Of a stretch of DNA of 64,000 nt, positions 58,909 through 64,000 are shown piece by piece; position 1 is the stretch's first letter; each line of letters begins with the position of its first letter. Source of the DNA: DATFLL01 sp035267785. Its GTDB lineage: Bacteria > Pseudomonadota > Gammaproteobacteria > DATFLL01. The translations under genes and the position numbers were made by a program. A model generated the notes under the pieces. The model saw only the letters and a list, made by a program, of their open reading frames with translations, was not told the origin of the DNA and ran no database searches. Where the stretch lies: positions 1 through 64,000 of the forward strand of contig DATFLL010000042.1 in the NCBI GenBank assembly GCA_035267785.1, written 5' to 3'.

Positions 58909-59346
58909 CTAAGGAATCGGATGGACTCCGGTATCGAGTCGAAAGGGGGCACCGTCAGCCAGCGGGAATCGCGTACTGCCGGCGAGCCCGCTCGTAAAAT
59001 AATGCACGGTGGCACCGTCCTCATCACCCACGAAAGAACCCTTGCACTGGTAATGACTGGCGGTCGCCGGATCAACGCCGGGATTGGCATCGAAGTGGAC
59101 TGTCGTGCTGCCTACATACGCACCGCCGGTGATATTTACGCGTCCGCGGCCGATACCGATGTTCCTACCACCGAGCCGCGGCTCGTTCGTGTATATCCAG
59201 CAGGCTACGAGCATGGCGTCGACGTTGGGTGGCAGACTGCGAAGCTGCAGCGGAATCGTAATGTTGAAGTCCGCCGCACGCACGCCGCTCCACACCAGAA
59301 GGGATGCACAAACCAGCAGTGCGCGAATAACGTTCAATTGGTTCAT
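58909..59346 (-). CDS. Small secreted protein
   Basis: A 145-aa exported beta-rich protein, not recognised. A signal peptide ends at VRAAD (25), followed by ITIPLQLRSLPPNVDAMLVACWIYT. A pair of cysteines (about 49 and 101) probably forms a disulfide. It is the first of three consecutive minus-strand genes for exported proteins of unknown role (58909-61541). Confidence 0.62.
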   Translation of the reverse strand: MNQLNVIRALLVCASLLVWSGVRAADFNITIPLQLRSLPPNVDAMLVACWIYTNEPRLGGRNIGIGRGRVNITGGAYVGSTTVHFDANPGVDPATASHYQCKGSFVGDEDGATVHYFTSGLAGSTRFPLADGAPFRLDTGVHPIP

Positions 59347-59390
59347 GTGTTGTCCTCGCAATTCAGTTGGCGGCACAAGGCCTCCCGGCG

Positions 59391-60167
59391 TCAATGCAGT
59401 GTGCCGGTTCCGGTGAGGGTAAAGCCGGCAGCAGCGTTGAAGCTCTTGGAAGTGAACGGTGCGCGCTCGGTGAGCTCGCCGACACCGGTGACCGACAATT
59501 CGTCCGTGGTGAATGTCCGGGGTGAAAATGGACCGCGTGTTGCCAGCGCCCCGGTCCCCGTCACCGTGAAAGCGAGTGTCCGCAGCGAGTGGGGACCGGA
59601 GGTGCCCGAGGCGAGCGGACTGCGCGCCGGCATAGCCTGTCGCGACGACGGCAATCCGCCCCGAGCCCCCTTCGGCAGCGGGCTTTGCGGCGAGGGTCGT
59701 GAGAGCGCCGCCGATTTTGAGGGGCGGTGCGGGGGCTGGATACCAGGCCGTATCCGCGAATGGGGCGCTTGAAGATTTTGTTGAAGGTGCGGCTTGCGCA
59801 CCGGGGCACGTAGAGCAGTTGCGGACTGGGATTGGCCGGGTTTGTGCGCCTTGCGCTTGGCAACCCCCTTGTTGCACTTGGCGAGCTGCCGCGCAGTGAG
59901 CCTTTTCTTCGGATGCCCGTAGAACGCGATAGCGCCGACTCGTCGCGCCAGAGCATGACATGCGCGCACGGCGGGACGCGGCCACGGACCTGCCGTGGTG
60001 CACCGGCGGCCCGCACACTTCCAGCGGACCCCACCGGCCATTACCACGCCCTGCTTGGCGACGGGCGCGGCGGTCCGTGCCGTATAGTGGTACGTGGCGG
60101 CCAGCGCAGCGATCGGCAGGAACGCAGTCAAAATGCACGCGACAATCATCGGCGAACGGTATGCCAC
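59391..60167 (-). CDS. Secreted Arg/Pro-rich protein with C-terminal beta repeats
   Basis: A 258-aa exported protein, not recognised. A signal peptide (1-23) is followed by a cysteine-containing region (WKCAGRRCTTAGPWPRPAVRACHALARRVG, later LAKCNKG), a basic, Pro-rich linker (105-190) and three ~22-residue beta repeats (FTVTGTGAL, LSVTGVGEL, FTLTGTGTL). It starts with GTG at 60167 after GGGGGGAT, or ATG at 60149. Confidence 0.62.
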   Translation of the reverse strand: MAYRSPMIVACILTAFLPIAALAATYHYTARTAAPVAKQGVVMAGGVRWKCAGRRCTTAGPWPRPAVRACHALARRVGAIAFYGHPKKRLTARQLAKCNKGVAKRKAHKPGQSQSATALRAPVRKPHLQQNLQAPHSRIRPGIQPPHRPSKSAALSRPSPQSPLPKGARGGLPSSRQAMPARSPLASGTSGPHSLRTLAFTVTGTGALATRGPFSPRTFTTDELSVTGVGELTERAPFTSKSFNAAAGFTLTGTGTLH

Positions 60168-60527
60168 TTATCCCCCCAAGGCAGCATATTTACCCAAAAA
60201 GCCTAGGTGCGCCGCACCGTCGGGTCAAGGCACTCGGCCCTATTACAGTGGCCGTGAGGCGGCGCGAGTCCGACGCCACGCTGCACTCCCGGCATCGGCG
60301 CGGCATGTACACATCCGCGTACAGACACCCAGGCTGGTCGACCACCGCCCGACACTCTCGGCGAAGCGAGAACCGGGCCGTGCCGCCGAGATACCTCGCG
60401 TCGTGAACGCACGGGTGCGTCTGGTAACGTACCGCCTGGAAAGGCGGGAAGGGACGAGCAAGCCGCTCGCCCCTGCCGGCGTATTGCACGGGACCTCGGA
60501 CCGCTTCGAATTCGGCGCCTATCCCAC
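60168..60527. other. Intergenic region
   Basis: About 360 bp between two minus-strand secreted-protein genes. No gene, hairpin with U-tract or RNA was seen. Confidence 0.5.
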
Positions 60528-61541
60528 TCAGCGCGAAGCGGTTGGAACGTTATTGGTCTCCAAGGTGTGACGGATTTGTGCCGCGCGTAAAAAAGTGGTG
60601 TTGTTCGTCATAACACAATCGTCGTTCTGCGGATTGCCGTCCATCCGGATGTCGGGATCGTAGACCAGCATCGCCTTGTAACTGGCACTGAACTCACCGG
60701 ATTTGTACCAGTGTTCGATCGTGTACACGACGGCACTGCTATCGGCACCGGGGTTGACGGTCACCTCGCGGAACGAGCGGCTCGGAATCACTTCGGACTT
60801 CAACAAGCGTGAGCCTTCATAGAGGTTGAGGCGCACCTGTCGCCGATTGGAGACGAACGGCCCATTGCCGCGATTGTGCGCCTGCATCAGTATTTTGAAG
60901 ATGTACGAACCGTCGGGATGGCGGGCCGGCCAGCCGATGCGCAGCTTGGGGACAAGATCCGGACAGCGGCGGGTGAGCGGACGCGGCTGGACCTGGGGCA
61001 GCCCCGAGGGCCGCTGGTTCGCCAGTCCGGGCTTGAGGTGAGCGGCTGCCGCTCCCTTCGGGGTGGCATTTGCCGTTCCACCATGGCGCGAGATCCTGAA
61101 GTTGCGATGGTTGCTGGAACGCTTGTGACCGTTGTACCAGACGTGGACGTAAACGTCGTAGTAACCCGGGGTTGCGCTGCGCGGGATCACGCCAACGATG
61201 CGGGTATCCGACCAGCTGCGGACCTGCAGGATAGGAGGCCGCGATCCGCCCAAGGATTGATTCAGTGATACAACGTGACGGTTGGAAGCAGGCCCGAAAC
61301 AACGGCCCGTGAGCGTAAGGGTCGTCCCGGCATATCCCTGGTAGGGCCGGATGCCGTCGAGGCGCGGCCGCGTGCAGGGCAACTTGATCGGCTTCACCTG
61401 CTGCGCTGGGAGCTTTTGCTGAGGTGTCAGCGGTACCTTGACGGTCGGACCGGCGATTCCCGAGCCGGCCACGGCGGGTACTTGGAGCGAAACAAGGGCG
61501 GCACCGAACAGGACGGCGGCCCCCAGACGAAAATGACTCAT
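60528..61541 (-). CDS. Secreted protein with IPT/TIG-like domain
   Basis: A 337-aa exported protein. A signal peptide ends near PAVAG (26). A Pro/Lys-rich linker leads to an immunoglobulin-like IPT/TIG domain (about 62-150: PRLDGIRPYQGYAGTTLTLTGRCFGP, DVYVHVWYNG). A second beta domain with one disulfide pair (CPDLVPKLRIGW, DDCVMTNNT) follows a linker. Such proteins are usually surface binding proteins; the ligand is unknown. The ATG at 61541 has GAGGAAAAG upstream. Confidence 0.72.
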   Translation of the reverse strand: MSHFRLGAAVLFGAALVSLQVPAVAGSGIAGPTVKVPLTPQQKLPAQQVKPIKLPCTRPRLDGIRPYQGYAGTTLTLTGRCFGPASNRHVVSLNQSLGGSRPPILQVRSWSDTRIVGVIPRSATPGYYDVYVHVWYNGHKRSSNHRNFRISRHGGTANATPKGAAAAHLKPGLANQRPSGLPQVQPRPLTRRCPDLVPKLRIGWPARHPDGSYIFKILMQAHNRGNGPFVSNRRQVRLNLYEGSRLLKSEVIPSRSFREVTVNPGADSSAVVYTIEHWYKSGEFSASYKAMLVYDPDIRMDGNPQNDDCVMTNNTTFLRAAQIRHTLETNNVPTASR

Positions 61542-61959
61542 TATTCTTTTCCTCGTCGTTATAGTCAGAGTGGACCTGTCCGTTGGTCGCCCGGTATCGC
61601 TATTCGGTTCAACGGCACGCCCGCCCGGGGAAAGCATCAATGGAAGGCCAAGAGAATCAGATGGTTATAAAAGAAGGGCCGAAATGATTGAGGGTCGGGC
61701 GTATCCCGGTATCGAGTCGGCAAGGTGCGCCCGCGGCGCGCAGGGCGACGCGCTACCTCATACGGGCCCAGGCCGACGTGGCGCACCTCAGTCGCGGTCG
61801 ATCGTATCGCCGCAGCTTGCGCCGCGCTCGGGGGGCGTTTCCTCGTCGAGCCAGGCGGCCCGCTCTTCCCTGAGCAGGCGCTTGTCCCGCGAACGCTGAC
61901 CACCCCGGCTGCGCTGGTGCACCCCGCCCTTTCGCATCAACGGATGCCGGGCGTAGCGA
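61542..61959. other. Intergenic region
   Basis: About 420 bp. A basic 49-codon frame (minus strand, 61937-61788) was seen but has no ribosome binding site and was not accepted as a gene. Otherwise nothing was recognised. Confidence 0.5.
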
Positions 61960-62937
61960 TTACGCGGTGCGGGCACAGCGCACCTCCCGCAATTTCAGAC
62001 GCTGCCACGCCGGCGTCGCGACCTTGCGGTACTCGCGGCGGAACGTCTTGTCCGCCAACAGGAACTCCGGCGCCCGCTCGGTCGCTTCGAAACAGAAACG
62101 GCGCGGCAGCGTGGTGTACAACGAGCGCGGCGGCCGTCGGCCCTGGATATTCTTGAGCCGGCATCCGGTTTCGAACTCGTGGTAGTAGATCGTGTCGATG
62201 CCGAGCTCGCGGTGAATAAAATCAATAGCCACCGCCAGCATGGCCTCGGCCCATATCGCCTGATACGGGGCCAGGACATACTCGACATAATCGACGACGG
62301 CTCGAGCCTCGCCCTGGACTCCATACCACCCCACCCGGCCACGGCCCTCACTCAGGCAAGCGCGGGCATGGTGGAGCAATGCCGCTGCCTGGCGCACCCA
62401 GTCGCTTTGCACTTCCTCGACAAGCGCCTCGCCGTAACCGAGGTCGGCGTCGATACGCGCCCAGGCCAGCGTCTCCCGAAACAGCTCCCGCCGACCCTCT
62501 CGCATCACCGGGTGGCCGTAACCGTTCAGCATCGCGCTGTGACAAGGCTGCACCTGTCTGCGATAGCGCCGATCGTGCGCACTGGAGAAATTCAGTTGCA
62601 GCACCAGGTTCAAACCGCGACGCGAGGTCTGCGACCAGCGTGACCGGCGGCCATCCCAGTGGCTCAGCGTCAACACGAAGGCCTGTGCATCATCGGCCCA
62701 CACGAGGTCGACCAGACGCGGGTCGATCCAGCCGTCCCCGCACGCCGCCAACAGCGCCTTGACAGGCCGCCGCTCGAGCAGTGGAGCGTAACGGCTCGCC
62801 TTCAGGTCGGCCACGCTCGTGCCCGCGCCGATCAGGTGGCGCAACAGCAATAGAGCGAAGCGGTCCTTGAAGTAGTGGAATACCGTGCGTCCCCGGGGAA
62901 GGCACTCAATGATTTCGCATAATTCTTTGTTGTCCAT
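61960..62937 (-). CDS. Uncharacterised protein downstream of a structured leader
   Basis: A 325-aa cytoplasmic protein, not recognised. The start is MDNKELCEIIECLPRGRTVFHYFKDR. It has mixed helices and strands, several Trp/Tyr-rich segments (WIDPRLVDLVWADDAQ, WYGVQGEARAVVDYVEYVLAPYQAIWAEAM) and a basic C-terminus rich in Arg. No signal or membrane segment. The ATG at 62937 follows GGTGAAG. Its upstream region carries a promoter, a small open frame and an intrinsic terminator, suggesting transcription attenuation. Confidence 0.7.
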   Translation of the reverse strand: MDNKELCEIIECLPRGRTVFHYFKDRFALLLLRHLIGAGTSVADLKASRYAPLLERRPVKALLAACGDGWIDPRLVDLVWADDAQAFVLTLSHWDGRRSRWSQTSRRGLNLVLQLNFSSAHDRRYRRQVQPCHSAMLNGYGHPVMREGRRELFRETLAWARIDADLGYGEALVEEVQSDWVRQAAALLHHARACLSEGRGRVGWYGVQGEARAVVDYVEYVLAPYQAIWAEAMLAVAIDFIHRELGIDTIYYHEFETGCRLKNIQGRRPPRSLYTTLPRRFCFEATERAPEFLLADKTFRREYRKVATPAWQRLKLREVRCARTA

Positions 62938-63016
62938 TGTCTTCACCGATAATCGCCTGATGCAGGCGCAACGGGGCCTGCGCCCGCGTCCGGCGGGCCT
63001 AATCAGCATTCGGGCA

Positions 63017-63052
63017 TGAAAAAAGCCCTGGAATGAAGTCGTCCAGGGCTTT
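63017..63052 (-). terminator. Intrinsic terminator in the leader of the 61960-62937 gene
   Basis: On the minus strand AAAGCCCTGGA pairs with TCCAGGGCTTT around a 9-base loop and is followed by TTTTTT. It lies about 80 bp before the start codon, downstream of a promoter on the same strand, so full read-through would need anti-termination. Confidence 0.82.
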
Positions 63053-63195
63053 CAGAGGAGACCCGGAAGACAAACGCGTGTCTGCCCTCCGGTTGGAAAT
63101 CGGAGGGCTACTCGATTGGTTTCGGTATGTTTCGATCCATTCGCATTAGCCTCATCAATCTTCACTCGAACAGTGTGGTGGGACTGAAATTAAGA
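63017..63195 (-). ncRNA. Structured ~180-nt leader RNA or sRNA
   Basis: The predicted transcript starts about 7 nt after a near-consensus promoter and ends at the intrinsic terminator. It contains a hairpin with stem GCCCTCCG/CGGAGGGC (63084-63108), a second with stem AGACA/TGTCT (63068-63083), and an open frame of 15 codons plus stop (63155-63108; peptide MRLMRMDRNIPKPIE) whose stop touches the first hairpin. It could be a leader-peptide attenuator or an independent small RNA. It is not 6S, SRP or any riboswitch known to me. Confidence 0.5.
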
Positions 63196-63201
63196 AGCGA
63201 A

Positions 63202-63229
63202 ATTCTAGTTCGTATTCGGTGGATGTCAA
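63202..63229 (-). promoter_or_regulatory. Near-consensus sigma70 promoter of the leader RNA
   Basis: On the minus strand TTGACA (63229-63224) and TAGAAT (63207-63202) are separated by 16 bp. The -35 matches the consensus fully and the -10 is one base off. Confidence 0.75.
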
Positions 63230-63356
63230 CCTGAGCCCGGAAAAAATGCCAAGAATACGGTATTCCGGCGCTTCCGACGCAACGGCACCCACCCCCGCCT
63301 CCAATCGTGGTCGACTATACTAATGGCGTGTCAGTCGGCTGCAGGCGGAGGCAAGT

Positions 63357-64000
63357 ATGAAGGCGCGCCCACTTTTCCGTCATCTCTTGAACGCTGCAAT
63401 CGGAGCGCTGGTGCTGTCGAATGCCACCGCGGCCCAGCTGCCCGTCTTCGACGTGCACATCCACTACAACCAGGACATGTGGGAGAGTATTCCGCCGGAG
63501 CGCGCCGCGCAGAGGCTGCGCGCCGCCGGGATCGTCCGCGCCATGGTCTCCAGCACCAGCGACGAAGGAACTCAAAAGCTCTACCGCGCAGACCCGAAGC
63601 TGATCGTCCCCGCGCTGGGGCCGTATCGTAAGCGCATCGACCGGTATCGCTGGATTCACGATGAGTCCGTTATTCCCTACCTCAAGCGGCGCCTGGCGGG
63701 TCATCGATACGCGGCGATCGGCGAGTTTCACATCCGCGACGAGCAGACCGACCTGCCGGTGGTGCGCGCGGTGGTCCAACTCGCCCGCAAGCACCACCTG
63801 CTGATGCACGTCCACTCCGATGCCGGTGCCATCGAGCGTATCTTCGACCAGTATCCCGAGGCCCGCATCCTGTGGGCGCATGCCGGCTTCGAGCCCGCCG
63901 ACAAGGTGCGGCAGACAATGGCCCGCCACAAGAACCTCTGGGCGGACCTGTCCATTCGCTGGGAGATATTCGAGGACGGGCGGTTCAAACCCGGCTGGAA
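63357..64000 (+). CDS. Exported amidohydrolase-family protein (partial)
   Basis: The first 214 residues of a gene that runs off the window. A signal peptide (about 1-26) is followed by a TIM-barrel amidohydrolase-2-like fold. Metal-binding motifs are visible in order: VFDVHIHYN near the start, AIGEFHI, LLMHVHSDA and ILWAHAGFEP. The periplasmic location is unusual for this family but is seen in several uncharacterised members. The substrate is unknown. The ATG has GGCGGAGG upstream. It is divergent from the structured leader RNA. Confidence 0.82.
   Translation, partial: MKARPLFRHLLNAAIGALVLSNATAAQLPVFDVHIHYNQDMWESIPPERAAQRLRAAGIVRAMVSSTSDEGTQKLYRADPKLIVPALGPYRKRIDRYRWIHDESVIPYLKRRLAGHRYAAIGEFHIRDEQTDLPVVRAVVQLARKHHLLMHVHSDAGAIERIFDQYPEARILWAHAGFEPADKVRQTMARHKNLWADLSIRWEIFEDGRFKPGW

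Noticed and set aside
61788..61937. Small basic 49-codon minus-strand frame
   Set aside because: There is no ribosome binding site and no recognisable motif; Arg-rich short frames are common by chance in such GC-rich DNA.
63323..63631. 102-codon plus-strand frame at the right end
   Set aside because: It is a frame shadow of the amidohydrolase gene that starts at 63357 and has the correct signal peptide and metal motifs.
1..64000. tRNA or rRNA genes, integrase or transposase genes
   Set aside because: None was recognised by eye; no CCA-ended cloverleaf, rRNA signature or transposase motif was seen, though short tRNAs could be missed without a scan.

Overview
The window is high-GC chromosomal DNA from a Gram-negative proteobacterium. 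Lipoprotein signals, RND and MacAB pumps, c-type cytochromes, a DksA-like zinc-finger protein and a formate-type purT all point that way. A gammaproteobacterium with sulfur- and nitrogen-oxide metabolism fits best, but no rRNA, tRNA or other marker settles the species.

Layout. 1-730 is a gene-free repeat patch: three copies of a C/T-rich cassette and an eleven-unit 7-bp tandem array. 731-6663 holds an RNA helicase, a DsrC-like protein, an APP1-type phosphatase, a DUF202 protein, a three-repeat membrane protein and a lipocalin. 6742-15287 is envelope efflux: an RND pump with its adaptor, then a MacA/ATPase/MacB-type system. 15477-18346 holds an MFS transporter, a small acidic protein and a purT broken by one missing base.

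18371-25352 is the most distinctive block. It carries a type C two-domain multicopper oxidase, a diheme and a monoheme cytochrome c and a NirK-type copper nitrite reductase, in the order of the ncgABC-nirK operon of Nitrosomonas. An NsrR-like operator overlaps the -10 box. Next come a periplasmic DsrE-like protein and, on the opposite strand, a four-part fusion: 2Fe-2S ferredoxin, flavin reductase, truncated haemoglobin and a C-terminal Cys4 knuckle. Together these look like a nitric oxide/nitrite handling region.

25361-39455 holds a DUF817 membrane protein, E1 alpha and beta of a 2-oxoacid dehydrogenase without E2/E3, a large M48-like protein with a damaged zinc motif, secreted proteins, a second RND system, a GNAT enzyme and a YtoQ protein. 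39758-46704 is a tightly packed eight-gene operon for lipid modification: two CFA-synthase-type methyltransferases, DUF2878, DUF1295, a DUF6134-like protein, a lipocalin, an FAD amine oxidase-like enzyme and DUF1365. Four of its junctions are ATGA overlaps.

46780-55820 carries a small secreted repeat protein, cyanase, two transporters, a DksA-like protein, a membrane diguanylate cyclase and a cytochrome b561-diheme c/SHP/DHC electron-transfer operon. 55849-64000 holds a VanW-glycosyltransferase fusion, small secreted proteins, an unrecognised protein preceded by a structured leader with its own promoter and terminator, and the start of a periplasmic amidohydrolase that runs off the end.
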